A DNA stretch of 11,622 nucleotides from Maritimibacter sp. (GCA_020441225.1 JAGRMP010000432.1:1-11622), one strand, 5' to 3'; shown: positions 1 through 7,478, numbered from the stretch's first letter. Translations and numbers: made by a program. Notes: generated by a model not told the origin, from the sequence alone.

Positions 1-522
1 GCTTCGGCGAACCTGGTGCTTGGGGAAACCCTGTTCTGGCGGAACAACGAGTGGAGCATCCGGACGACCATCCAGAAGACGCATCTGTCGCGGCCGGAGC
101 CCCTCGTTGCACCACTGCATGCCGACTACGGCAAGTTCATCGACGCCGTGTTGCTTGGAGATATGCCCGAGGAACTCCTACCCGAGATTCGTTCCCGCGC
201 GATCAAACAGCGACGCCAGCTGTTCGTTCTTTACAATGGCAAGCGGACGGGGCCGAGCTACGTCCCGATGATGTTCAAAACGCTCACAGGCAATTCGTTT
301 ACGTCGACCAGGGCGATGATTCACACCGATGGTGCGCGCCATTTCGGCGCGGAAGGGCTCGAGAGAGCCAAGATCGCCTGTCACCAGACCTCGGACGCGG
401 TCGTCAGGCAGCACTACTACCAGGAGGCCGTGGCCGAGGTCTTCGCGAGCAATCTGCGAAACAAACGGCGTGCCCGGCGTGCGGGTATCCTCCGGGCGCA
501 AGAGGTGGGGGAAACGGAGTAG
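1..522 (+). CDS. Probable tyrosine recombinase (integrase), C-terminal part, cut by the window edge
   Basis: The frame is open from base 1, so the real start lies to the left; the GTG at 16 is only the first start-like codon in view. About 173 codons remain. The layout resembles the catalytic domain of phage or ICE-type tyrosine recombinases: a segment with LFVLYNGK, then a KTLTG turn, an arginine/histidine stretch (STRAMIHTDGARHFG), a conserved-looking CHQTSD near where the family's third-box His lies, and a HYY that could supply the nucleophilic tyrosine about ten residues later. The tail is very basic (RNKRRARRAG). The spacing of the boxes is not canonical, so assignment to the family is an inference. 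Such enzymes cut and rejoin DNA at attachment sites. The gene is followed after only 14 bases by a long hairpin, then by a pair of unknown genes on the same strand. Confidence 0.45.
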   Translation, partial: ASANLVLGETLFWRNNEWSIRTTIQKTHLSRPEPLVAPLHADYGKFIDAVLLGDMPEELLPEIRSRAIKQRRQLFVLYNGKRTGPSYVPMMFKTLTGNSFTSTRAMIHTDGARHFGAEGLERAKIACHQTSDAVVRQHYYQEAVAEVFASNLRNKRRARRAGILRAQEVGETE

Positions 523-536
523 AGCGAAGGAGGTTT

Positions 537-594
537 TCTCGCTGTCTGTCTTTCGGGCGTGCCTGGTTGAACGCCCGAAAGACAGACAGTGAGA
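537..594. repeat. Long near-perfect inverted repeat (hairpin)
   Basis: The arms at 542-560 (ctgtctgtctttcgggcgt) and 571-589 are exact 19-bp reverse complements around a 10-base loop (gcctggttga). After one G/T mismatch (541/590) four more pairs (537-540 with 591-594) extend the stem to 24 positions. Neither side is followed by a clear T tract, so it is not a textbook intrinsic terminator, although it would block or stabilise the 3' end of the upstream recombinase mRNA. Its position right behind a recombinase also allows a role as a recombination or protein-binding site. Confidence 0.8.
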
Positions 595-670
595 CAGAAA
601 TCCAGGGTTGCAGGCCGACTGTCGGGTCCGGATCGGCCAAGCGATAACAAAGAGATACGACCATCCCCAG

Positions 671-709
671 AAAGGAGGCACCGCTTGACGCTGGGAACAC
701 GGGGTTCCC
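671..709 (+). promoter_or_regulatory. Strong Shine-Dalgarno with small hairpin upstream of the unknown gene pair
   Basis: AAAGGAGG at 671-678 is a full match to the anti-SD sequence and lies 6 bases before a TTG at 685, which opens a 31-codon reading frame ending at 780, overlapping the start of the next gene. A 6-bp inverted repeat GGGAAC/GTTCCC (693-698 and 704-709) lies between this and the gene at 731. This could be a leader peptide or translational control region; the peptide itself is arginine-rich and not recognisable. Confidence 0.3.
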
Positions 710-730
710 GGCATGAAAGGAGTAGAACGC

Positions 731-1114
731 ATGTTCGATCTCACCCCGCGGGCGGACAGCCTGCACGTCTTCGCCAATGAATACGCGGACGCGCTTCAGA
801 ACGCCGCGATGCTTCTTGGCGGCGCAAAGTGGTTCCAACGGGCTGCCCGGTTCTGCGATACGCTCTCGGATGGGGGCAGCATCAGCCGAAGGCTGCTTGC
901 CGAGGGGGCATCGCTCCGGGATCTCCTGGCGCTCCGCTTTCTCGACGATCCGTTCAGCGACGAGGCTGCCATGTTCGCCGCTCTCGATCCGGCGGATCCC
1001 GCGATCGAGGAGATCTGCGTGGTCACGGACGCGCTGGACGATGCACTTCGCGCCAGTCGCGAGGAAGTCGGCACAGACCCCTTTGCGGTCGAGGGAGGTG
1101 ATCGCGATGAATGA
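731..1114 (+). CDS. Hypothetical protein, 127 aa, first of an overlapping pair
   Basis: I do not recognise this protein. The start at 731 is chosen because AAAGGAG (716-722) lies 8 bases ahead of it; the in-frame ATG at 713 lacks an SD and would swallow it. The product is acidic overall and looks alpha-helical and soluble, with no signal peptide or membrane segment. It has a cluster FLDDPFSDEAAMFAALDPADP near residues 75-95 and ends in an acidic tail. Its last 8 bases overlap the next gene, so the two are almost certainly co-transcribed and translationally coupled. Located between a recombinase remnant and the efflux operon, it is probably cargo of a mobile element or plasmid-type region, but nothing in the sequence shows its function. 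Confidence 0.7.
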   Translation: MFDLTPRADSLHVFANEYADALQNAAMLLGGAKWFQRAARFCDTLSDGGSISRRLLAEGASLRDLLALRFLDDPFSDEAAMFAALDPADPAIEEICVVTDALDDALRASREEVGTDPFAVEGGDRDE

Positions 1115-1520
1115 CCTTTCTTCTCACTCTAAACCGCTCACCGCGCCGGAAGCTGCATTGGTCTCCGCTCGAGAACTCCGTGTCGAGCTTTCGTCGCTGC
1201 TGGCTCGCCGAGAACTTTCGCCAGGGCTCCGCCTGCGGGCGCAGCGGGTCTACGACACCGTCCGGTCCAGGGAGATATTCGTCGAGCGCGCAATCGATGA
1301 TTTCGATTTTTTCGTCGATAGCCTGGAGGTGGACATGGCTCGGGAGGTCCGCACCGCGTTTGTCGCCGACGAACACCACGTCGATGGCGGTGCGACTGAA
1401 ACGCACCTCACTGAATTCGGCGAATGCCTGCGTTCCATCAACGCGCGGGTGCGGGAGCTCGCGCTCCTATGCTCGGCAGTCGAAGCCAAGGCTACCACAG
1501 CCAGGTGGGGTTTCGAGTAG
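1107..1520 (+). CDS. Hypothetical protein, 137 aa, second of the pair
   Basis: The ATG at 1107 is preceded by GGAGGT (1094-1099) at a 7-base distance and overlaps the end of the upstream gene by 8 bases, so start choice and coupling are clear. The product is unrecognised. It looks mostly helical and charged: a basic, arginine-rich segment around residues 20-60 (ARRELSPGLRLRAQRVYDTV), an acidic segment near 62-78 (AIDDFDFFVDSLEVD), and a C-terminal helix ending ARWGFE. There are no membrane segments or obvious catalytic motif. Such small coupled pairs can be antitoxin-toxin, regulator-effector or structural partners; none of these can be chosen from the sequence. The stop codon sits inside a small hairpin and a larger inverted repeat follows. 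Confidence 0.7.
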   Translation: MNDLSSHSKPLTAPEAALVSARELRVELSSLLARRELSPGLRLRAQRVYDTVRSREIFVERAIDDFDFFVDSLEVDMAREVRTAFVADEHHVDGGATETHLTEFGECLRSINARVRELALLCSAVEAKATTARWGFE

Positions 1521-1836
1521 CTCGAATTTGCATGGGTGACCGGATTTCGCGACCGGTCACCCGGTCAACCTTTGTAAGGTGCATCGACAGAATCTGACCG
1601 GTTTCAAACTTGGAAATGAACTGACGCACGGTGAATGCCGCCGCCAAATATTCGAGGGTATTGGCCTCCTGCGTTGAGACGTGCCCTTCGCCGACCACAC
1701 CGATCAACGTGGCGGTCCCCCCGATTTGGACTTGCGCAACCGGTAGTCTTTCGAGCTTTCCATTACCCGGACGGTCTGGGGTGACATAGGATTCAGTGGT
1801 GGGGCTGTTGGCTTTAGGCCCTCCGAGAACTGGCAA
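1492..1836 (-). CDS. Doubtful hypothetical ORF, 114 aa
   Basis: This leftward frame would need the TTG at 1836 as its start, right after an in-frame stop (TGA at 1840-1842), with no SD ahead of it. Its 3' end overlaps the unknown gene ending at 1520 by 29 bases on the opposite strand and runs through the 1534-1562 inverted repeat. The composition is protein-like (for example ANTLEYLAAAFTVRQFISKF) and it is not the shadow of another gene for most of its length, so it could be a real small gene or the remnant of a larger one. The third codon positions are less GC-rich than in the neighbouring operons. I do not recognise it. Confidence 0.25.
   Translation of the reverse strand: MPVLGGPKANSPTTESYVTPDRPGNGKLERLPVAQVQIGGTATLIGVVGEGHVSTQEANTLEYLAAAFTVRQFISKFETGQILSMHLTKVDRVTGREIRSPMQIRATRNPTWLW
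1512..1562 (+). terminator. Inverted-repeat cluster at the end of the unknown gene pair
   Basis: Two hairpins lie back to back. TTCGAG/CTCGAA (1512-1517 and 1521-1526) encloses the TAG stop as a 3-base loop and is followed by TTT. A perfect 10-bp repeat GGGTGACCGG/CCGGTCACCC (1534-1543 and 1553-1562) with a 9-base loop follows. The U run is short, so this is a terminator-like end rather than a proven terminator; the larger repeat could equally be a protein-binding site. Confidence 0.4.
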
Positions 1837-1981
1837 GGTTCAAGACAGTGCAACGGACCCCTGATGTAGCGTTTTAGCGTTCGCAGTAGTGGGGGACGGC
1901 CGATCCCGAAAGGCTGATTGCAGCCTGTCGGAGTCTCTTCAACAAGAACTTTTGGCGAGGAAGTCTGACCCCGTCGGAGTC
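1837..1981. other. Gene-free gap downstream of the RND operon
   Basis: No supported coding frame. It contains a 6-bp hairpin (1911-1926) and an 11-bp direct repeat (1927-1937 and 1973-1983). Together with the doubtful ORF beside it, some 460 bp separate the convergent unknown pair and the efflux operon. Confidence 0.5.
1911..1926 (-). terminator. Possible terminator hairpin of the efflux operon
   Basis: AGGCTG-attg-CAGCCT forms a perfect 6-bp stem with a 4-base loop, about 55 bases beyond the RND stop codon in the leftward direction. On that strand it is followed only by TTTCGGG, so the U tract is minimal. It is the best-placed hairpin for this operon, but weak. Confidence 0.3.
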
Positions 1982-1983
1982 TC
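1927..1983. repeat. 11-bp direct repeat reaching the RND stop codon
   Basis: GTCGGAGTCTC occurs at 1927-1937 and again at 1973-1983, 46 bp apart; with the bases just before, 13 of 14 match. The second copy contains the end of the RND gene. It may be a short duplication scar or chance. Confidence 0.5.
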
Positions 1984-4900
1984 AGGTCTCCGCGAACACG
2001 CCGTTGCCCCGCTTCACCGACAAAGTCGTCAGACCGAAATCGTCGAGGATCGCGTAGACCGCCGGCAGGACAAGGATCACGACGAGGCTCGCGGCGACGA
2101 GGCCGAAGACCAGGCTGGCGACGAGGGGAACCAGGATCTGCGCCTGGAGGCTGGTCTCGGTGAGGATCGGGATGAGGCCGGCCAGTGTCGTCGTGGTCGT
2201 CAGCAGCATCGCTCGGAAGCGTGCGCGGACTGCCTGCGAGGCCGCCTCAGCCACGCTCTCCGCGTCCCCGTGCTCGTGCTTGATGAATTCCACCAGCAGG
2301 ATCGAGTTGTTCACCACCACGCCAGCCAGGGCGACGTAGCCGAGCAGGCTTGGCATCGAGAAGTCGAGCCCCATGAGCATGTGGCCGAAGATCGCGCCTG
2401 CCAGCGCCAGCGGGATCACCAACATCACCACGATTGGCTCGACATAGGAGCGAAACTGGAATGACAGGAGCGCGAAGACGCCGAACAGGCCGATGACGAA
2501 GCCCTTCATCATCGAAACCTGGGTGGTGGCCGCTTCGGCGCGCTGGCCCTCGACGTCGAGGATGAGGTCGGGATACCGCGCGCGCAGCTCGGGCACGAAG
2601 CGCGCGAGGGTGTCGGAGACGATGGCATTGGCGTTGGCGACGCCCGTGTCGATCGTGCCCTGCACGGTGACGGTCCGCCGCCCGTCCTCGCGGTTGATCC
2701 GGGCGACCCCGCGGCCGGTCTCGACGGCGGCCACCACGGACAGCGGGATCGTCGTCCCGTCGGTCCGGGTAACGGCGAATTCGTCGAAGGTGCGAAGATC
2801 GGCCGCCGCGGTGGGGTCGAGGCGTGCGGTGACCTCGATGGCCTGGCCACCGCTCTGGATCTCGCTGATCGTGCTGCCCTGGTAGGCGGCGCGGAGCTGG
2901 TCGGCGACCATCGCCGCGGTGACGCCCATCGGTCCGGCCGTGTCCTTGAGCGTGATACGGAGCTCGCGCTTGCCGGGGCGCAGGTCGTCCATCACCGAGG
3001 TCACGCCGTCGTAGCTGGCGAGCCAGCCGGTGAGCTCGGTGGCGGCGGATTTGAGTGTGTCGAGGTCGTCCCCCTTCAGGCGCATGTCGAGGGCGATCCC
3101 GGCGGGACCGATCGTGCTTTCGGCGTATTTCAAGGCAACGACGTCAGGGAGCGCGCCGACTTCGTCACGCCAGGCCGCCATGATTGGGTCAGGCCGCAAG
3201 GTGCGCAGCGACGACGGCAACAGGTCGACCGAGACAGTGGCGACATGGGCACCGGATTCGAAGGCGTCGCGGTTGACGCCATTGAACACGGTGACGGACC
3301 GAACGAGGTCGGCGCCTTCGGGTTGGTCGGGCGCGAGGCGCGCATTCACCCGGTCGAGGCCGGCGACGATGCTGGCCACCACGGCATCGGTGCGCTCTTG
3401 CGGTGTGCCTTGCGGCAGCAACACCCGTGCCTCGATCGTATCGCCGTCGATCTCGGGGAAGGCCGTGAACTTCAATGTGCCGCCGGCGATCTGGGCGATG
3501 GCGACGAAGAGGATCGCCAGCGCCAAGCCGACCACCGCGTAGCGCGCCCGGATCAGTCTGTCGGCGAGGCGGCCGGTGGCGTCCCTAAGCCAGCCGATGC
3601 CGGCCTCGATCCGGGTCGCGACACGGCTCTGCCGTTTGTGTTCGAGGCTGTGCAGAAGGTGGTGGGGTAGGATCAGGAAGGCTTCTATGAGCGAGACGGT
3701 GAGAACGAAGAGCATCACCGCCGGGACCACCCGGAGCACCGCACCGAGGTCGCCTTTGAGGAAGGCGAGCGAGCCGAAGATCATCGCCGTGGTGGCGAAG
3801 GAGGCGAGCACGTTGCCGAAGACCTGGCTTGCGCCTTCGACGGCCGCGTCGAGCGGGGCACGGCCCGCCTCACGCAACCGGGCGATGTTTTCCGAGATCA
3901 CGATGGCGTCGTCCATCAAGAGGCCGATGACGATCAGGAGGCCAATGGTGGTCATCAGGTTGAGGGAGAGCCCCGCGGCGGCCATGATCGCGACGCCACC
4001 CATGAAGGCGACTGGCAGGCCCATCGCAACCCAAAAGGCGAAGCGCACACCGAACACCAGCCAGAGCACGGCGAACACCAGTGCAAGGCCCTGGAGGCCG
4101 TTCACCAGCACCAGCGACAGCCGTTCGCGGATCACGGTTGCGCCGTCAGAGATCACGTCGTAGGCGACGCCGGGCGGCGCGGAAGCACGCGCGGCGTCGA
4201 GGAATGCGTTGATTGCGTCGATTGTTTCGAGCGAATCCTCAGCGCGTGTCTTGGTCACGTCGAGCACGGCGGCCGGTTTGCCGTTCAGTGTGATGGCCTG
4301 CGCCTCGTCGGCGTAGCCCTCAGTGATCTCTGCGATCTCGCCGAGCCGCACTTGGCCGCCGCCTGACGAGGCGCGGACGACGATGTCGGCGAGCGCGTCA
4401 GGACTGCGGCGTTCCTCGTTGATGCGGATCAGCAGGCTCTGGTCGGGCCCGTCGAGAGATCCGGCGGGCATGTCGAGGCTTTCGGCGCCGATCGCGCGGG
4501 CGACGTCTGCGATCGACACGCCGAAACGGCGCAGCGCAGCAGGAGCGACGTCGATGCGGATTTCGGAGGTGGGAAAGCCGCGAATGTCGACCATCGGAAT
4601 GCCGCCCCAACGCAGCATCCGGGTGCGGAGTTCTTCCGCATGGGCTTCGAGGGTGGGGCCGTGGTCCGGGCCGGTTACGGCGACGGAGGCGACGAAATCG
4701 GTCAACCCGAGGGCGCGCACCGAGGGCCGCTCGGCACGGTCGGGAAAGTCGGTGATCGCGTCGACTTCGGCGGTCACCTCGGCGAGGAATCCGCGAAAGT
4801 CACTGCCTTCGCGCATGGTGGCGACCGCCCGGCCGAGACCTTCGCGGGACTCGCAGGAGGCGGTCCCGAGGTCGGTGACGGCATCGAGGGCTGTCTCGAT

Positions 4901-5092
4901 CCGTTCGCAGATCGCGGTCTCGATGTCCTCGGCCCGGGCGCCGGGATAGACGACGTTCACCTCGACCTCGCTCGGCGCCGCGCGTGGGAAGGTCTCGCGC
5001 AGCAGCCCGGGGCCGGCGATCAGGCCGGCGGCGAGGAAGATCAGCATGAGAAGGTTGGCGATGGTCGGATGGCCGGCAAAGAAGCGGATCAT
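1982..5092 (-). CDS. RND-family efflux pump, inner-membrane permease (HAE1/AcrB type)
   Basis: A 1036-aa proton-driven exporter subunit, full length for the hydrophobe/amphiphile RND family. The sequence shows the expected two-fold repeat: an N-terminal helix (about 11-31), a large periplasmic domain (about 35-325), a block of helices (about 327-475), a seventh helix (about 518-538), a second periplasmic domain (about 540-860) and a final helix block (about 863-1015). Helix 4 carries the paired aspartates of the proton relay (GLLMDDAIVISENI, D394-D395) and helix 10 the matching VVNNSILLVEF. The start codon overlaps the adaptor stop as ATGA, so the two are coupled. The pump would take substrates from periplasm or membrane and, with the adaptor and an outer-membrane channel encoded elsewhere, expel them. 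Substrate cannot be read from the sequence; a drug/lipophile type is more likely than a metal (CusA) type because the protein lacks methionine-rich features. Confidence 0.95.
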   Translation of the reverse strand: MIRFFAGHPTIANLLMLIFLAAGLIAGPGLLRETFPRAAPSEVEVNVVYPGARAEDIETAICERIETALDAVTDLGTASCESREGLGRAVATMREGSDFRGFLAEVTAEVDAITDFPDRAERPSVRALGLTDFVASVAVTGPDHGPTLEAHAEELRTRMLRWGGIPMVDIRGFPTSEIRIDVAPAALRRFGVSIADVARAIGAESLDMPAGSLDGPDQSLLIRINEERRSPDALADIVVRASSGGGQVRLGEIAEITEGYADEAQAITLNGKPAAVLDVTKTRAEDSLETIDAINAFLDAARASAPPGVAYDVISDGATVIRERLSLVLVNGLQGLALVFAVLWLVFGVRFAFWVAMGLPVAFMGGVAIMAAAGLSLNLMTTIGLLIVIGLLMDDAIVISENIARLREAGRAPLDAAVEGASQVFGNVLASFATTAMIFGSLAFLKGDLGAVLRVVPAVMLFVLTVSLIEAFLILPHHLLHSLEHKRQSRVATRIEAGIGWLRDATGRLADRLIRARYAVVGLALAILFVAIAQIAGGTLKFTAFPEIDGDTIEARVLLPQGTPQERTDAVVASIVAGLDRVNARLAPDQPEGADLVRSVTVFNGVNRDAFESGAHVATVSVDLLPSSLRTLRPDPIMAAWRDEVGALPDVVALKYAESTIGPAGIALDMRLKGDDLDTLKSAATELTGWLASYDGVTSVMDDLRPGKRELRITLKDTAGPMGVTAAMVADQLRAAYQGSTISEIQSGGQAIEVTARLDPTAAADLRTFDEFAVTRTDGTTIPLSVVAAVETGRGVARINREDGRRTVTVQGTIDTGVANANAIVSDTLARFVPELRARYPDLILDVEGQRAEAATTQVSMMKGFVIGLFGVFALLSFQFRSYVEPIVVMLVIPLALAGAIFGHMLMGLDFSMPSLLGYVALAGVVVNNSILLVEFIKHEHGDAESVAEAASQAVRARFRAMLLTTTTTLAGLIPILTETSLQAQILVPLVASLVFGLVAASLVVILVLPAVYAILDDFGLTTLSVKRGNGVFAET

Positions 5093-6441
5093 CGCATAGA
5101 CCCCAACTCGGCGGTGAGGGCTTCGTCGGCGACCGGGGCGAGGGCCATACTTTCAAGGGGCACCAGAAGGTCGGAGACGACAACTCTGTCACCGTTGGAT
5201 ATACCATTGGTAATCAAAGCAATACGGTCCTGAATTAACGTGGTGGACACGTGCCGGCGTTCCAGCCGGTCGCCGTCACCCGCCACAAAAAGCGTCCCGT
5301 CCCAAAGAGCGCTGCGCGGCACGGCGAGTCCTGTCACGGGGCGTCCGGCAATGGATACCTCGACGAACATGCCCTTGGTGAGCGGCGGCTGTGCACCAGG
5401 AACGGCGCTCCCATAGGCTGCATCGACGACGACGATGACGCCGAGCGTGCCGGTCTTGGGGTCGATCATGTCGCTCACCCGATCGACATGGCCGGACCAG
5501 CGTAGCGCGTCGTCGCCGAGATTGAGCCGGACCTCGGCGCCAAGGTCGAGACCGCGCAGGACTGAGGTCATGGCCGTCGGATCGGCGGCGAATGCGGCGG
5601 CGTCCGGGGCCGCGAGCCGCAACAGCCGGCGCAGTTCCGCAATGGGCACCTGAGCTTCGATTTCGGCCCGGTCGGTGCCGTCCAGCACGGCGGCGACTTC
5701 GCCTGCGCGCAGAAACCGTCCTTCTTCGACCGAGACTTGGGCGACGCGGGCGTCGAAGGGCAGGGTGAGCGTGGTTCGCGCGAGGTTGAGGCGCGCGGCG
5801 TCTCCGGCCGCGCGTGCCGCGGCGGCACTCTCCTCGAGGCCTGCGCGTTGCGCCGGAATGAGGGCGATCGTGCTCTCGATGGTCTGGACCTTCTGCCGTT
5901 GCGCGAGCCAGGCCGCGCGGGCGGTGTCGACGGTCGCCTGTGCTCGAGCGCCACCTTCGAGCAACGCCTCGGAGCGGGCCAATTCGTCTGCCCGAAGCGC
6001 AAGCACGTCACGTTCGATCTCCAGCGCCGCGCGCTGGTTATCCTCGGACACGGAGAGTTCGGTGAGTTTCGCTTCTGCCGCACCGACATTGGCCTCGGCC
6101 TGGGCCAAAGCGATCTCGTAATCCTCTGACGCGATCCGAACCAGCTCGGCGCCTGCCGGCAGGATCGCACCGCGTGCGAGCTCCGGGTTGACCCAGGCGA
6201 CGGTGCCAGCCACCTGGGCAATAGCCTCGAATGTCTTGGCCGGCGCTACCAGTCCGAAGCCGGTGACGACCGGCCGGATCGATGTCTCCGCGGCGGTGAT
6301 GACACGGACGGGGGTGGCGATCTCGCCCGTCTCGACCTGAGCAGGCGGCGCCTTGGTGTTCACGGTGTAGGCGAGGTATCCAGCGCCCGCGGCCGCAAGG
6401 GGGAGGGTGAGGAGGAGGAGTTTCAGACCGTTGCGCATCAT
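5089..6441 (-). CDS. RND efflux periplasmic adaptor (membrane fusion protein, HlyD/AcrA family)
   Basis: A 450-aa adaptor that would link the RND pump to an outer-membrane channel. It begins with a short positive stretch and one hydrophobic segment (residues about 6-26) that acts as an uncleaved anchor or signal; there is no lipobox cysteine, so it is not a lipoprotein. The two halves of the lipoyl domain are at about 68-110 (EAIAQVAGTVAWVNPELARG) and 222-262 (RTTLTLPFDARVAQVSVEEG), separated by an alanine/glutamate-rich coiled-coil hairpin (about 110-220). Beta-barrel and membrane-proximal domains follow. The ATG at 6441 is preferred because it overlaps the regulator's stop as ATGA; a GTG at 6456 in the same frame would add five residues. 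It overlaps the pump gene by 4 bases. Confidence 0.93.
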   Translation of the reverse strand: MMRNGLKLLLLTLPLAAAGAGYLAYTVNTKAPPAQVETGEIATPVRVITAAETSIRPVVTGFGLVAPAKTFEAIAQVAGTVAWVNPELARGAILPAGAELVRIASEDYEIALAQAEANVGAAEAKLTELSVSEDNQRAALEIERDVLALRADELARSEALLEGGARAQATVDTARAAWLAQRQKVQTIESTIALIPAQRAGLEESAAAARAAGDAARLNLARTTLTLPFDARVAQVSVEEGRFLRAGEVAAVLDGTDRAEIEAQVPIAELRRLLRLAAPDAAAFAADPTAMTSVLRGLDLGAEVRLNLGDDALRWSGHVDRVSDMIDPKTGTLGVIVVVDAAYGSAVPGAQPPLTKGMFVEVSIAGRPVTGLAVPRSALWDGTLFVAGDGDRLERRHVSTTLIQDRIALITNGISNGDRVVVSDLLVPLESMALAPVADEALTAELGSMR

Positions 6442-7037
6442 GTTTCGCTTTCCCACGTGAAGGCGGCGAGTTGAAGGTCGAGGAGCCGGGGGCCATCGCG
6501 TGAGAGAAGTGCCGGGTCGTGGGTGAGGACGAGCCGCAACGCGAGGCTCTGCATCACACCCATCACCAGCGCCGCGATGTCGACGGCCGGGACGTCGTTT
6601 CGGAGTGCTCCCTCGCCTTGGGCCGTGGCGCAGAGCTGGACCACGGTGCTCTGGAAGTCCGCCATCCGCGTTTGCATCGCCACACGCACGACCGCGTCCG
6701 CGCTGGTCGGGTCTCGTGTGAGCATGATCTCGGGAAGGGCGGGGGTGCGTTCGACCAGGGCGAGCTGGCCAAGGACCAGGGCTCGGAGCCGGGCGAGCGC
6801 CGATTGGTCACTGTTCGTGATGATGTCGAGATTGTGTGCGACATCCCGTCCAAGGCGGTCGGTGATGGCATTCCAGAGTTCGGCTTTCGAGCGGTAGTGG
6901 CGGTAGATCGCGGGCTGTGTCAGGCCCAGGCGCTCGGCGATCGCGACGGTGGTCACGCGGGCCGGTCCGCCTTCGAAGGCGAGCGCGAGGGCGGCATCAA
7001 GGATCTGTGCCTTTCGATCGTTCGGCTCCTTGGTCAT
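6438..7037 (-). CDS. TetR-family transcriptional regulator
   Basis: A 199-aa regulator with the N-terminal helix-turn-helix typical of TetR proteins: ILDAALALAFEGG (helix 1), then VTTVAIAERLGLTQPAIYRHYRSKAELW at about residues 28-55. The helical C-terminal part, which binds ligand and dimerises, is not conserved in such proteins. The ATG at 7037 overlaps the stop of the membrane-protein gene as ATGA; longer upstream readings of this frame would run through that gene and are not credible. Lying inside the operon directly ahead of the adaptor and pump, it is most likely a local, autoregulating repressor released by a pump substrate. The 16-bp palindrome at 7479-7494 is its likely binding site (inference). 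Confidence 0.92.
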   Translation of the reverse strand: MTKEPNDRKAQILDAALALAFEGGPARVTTVAIAERLGLTQPAIYRHYRSKAELWNAITDRLGRDVAHNLDIITNSDQSALARLRALVLGQLALVERTPALPEIMLTRDPTSADAVVRVAMQTRMADFQSTVVQLCATAQGEGALRNDVPAVDIAALVMGVMQSLALRLVLTHDPALLSRDGPRLLDLQLAAFTWESET

Positions 7038-7447
7038 GCGCGTCTCCGGGGGTGAGATAGCGCGGCCAGAGCGGCCCAGACGGCGCAGCGGAAGATGAGC
7101 GCCATGCCGGTGCGAGGTTCTACCGGGGCTTCCGAGAGGGCGACGACAGCGAAAACAAGGCCAGCGACGGCCGTCGCCAGAGCGATGACGATGGCGAGGC
7201 GGTGCCCCCATAGGTGGCCGCGCCACAAGCCCACCGCGGCGGCCAGGTAGGCAAAGCCGGCGAGGAAGTTGAACCAGACGACGAAAGGGACAACGTCGCC
7301 CGCCAACTCCCTCGCCGTGTCCGGCCCGAACAACACGCTCGATGAAGCCGAGAGGGTGGCGAGCGCGAACACGCCGGCTATGCCGCCAAGGATGCGGTTT
7401 CGGGAGACCTTGAAGCGGTTCGGTTTGCTCGGACTTCTGGGATCCAT
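7034..7447 (-). CDS. Small four-helix membrane protein, first gene of the efflux operon
   Basis: A 137-aa integral membrane protein of unknown function. After a basic, proline-containing N-terminus (PRSPSKPNRFKVSRNR) four hydrophobic segments are visible at about 19-40, 53-74, 83-104 and 114-131, and the tail is HPRRRA, consistent with both ends in the cytoplasm. The ATG at 7447 has AGGGAG about 8 bases upstream. Its stop overlaps the TetR start, making it the promoter-proximal gene of the operon and placing it under the same control as the pump. It could be a pump accessory, an unrelated stress membrane protein, or the product sensed by the operon; no motif decides this. The operon palindrome lies 32-47 bases upstream of its start. 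Confidence 0.85.
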   Translation of the reverse strand: MDPRSPSKPNRFKVSRNRILGGIAGVFALATLSASSSVLFGPDTARELAGDVVPFVVWFNFLAGFAYLAAAVGLWRGHLWGHRLAIVIALATAVAGLVFAVVALSEAPVEPRTGMALIFRCAVWAALAALSHPRRRA

Positions 7448-7478
7448 CCCGTGCTCTCCCTGCGATTCCGGTTGGCGT

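Noticed and set aside
685..717. TTGACG (685-690) as a -35 promoter element
   Set aside because: No acceptable -10 hexamer lies 16-18 bases downstream, and transcription would begin at or after the start codon region of the gene at 731.
178..838. Leftward frames opposite the recombinase end and the hairpin
   Set aside because: They pass through the palindrome and antisense to a better-supported gene; no SD or family signature.
1889..5233. Long rightward reading frames opposite the RND gene (for example 1889-2464, 3576-4163, 4323-4949, 4640-5233)
   Set aside because: They are antisense shadows of a full-length RND pump in GC-rich DNA, with low-complexity basic or polar translations and no SD-start pairs.
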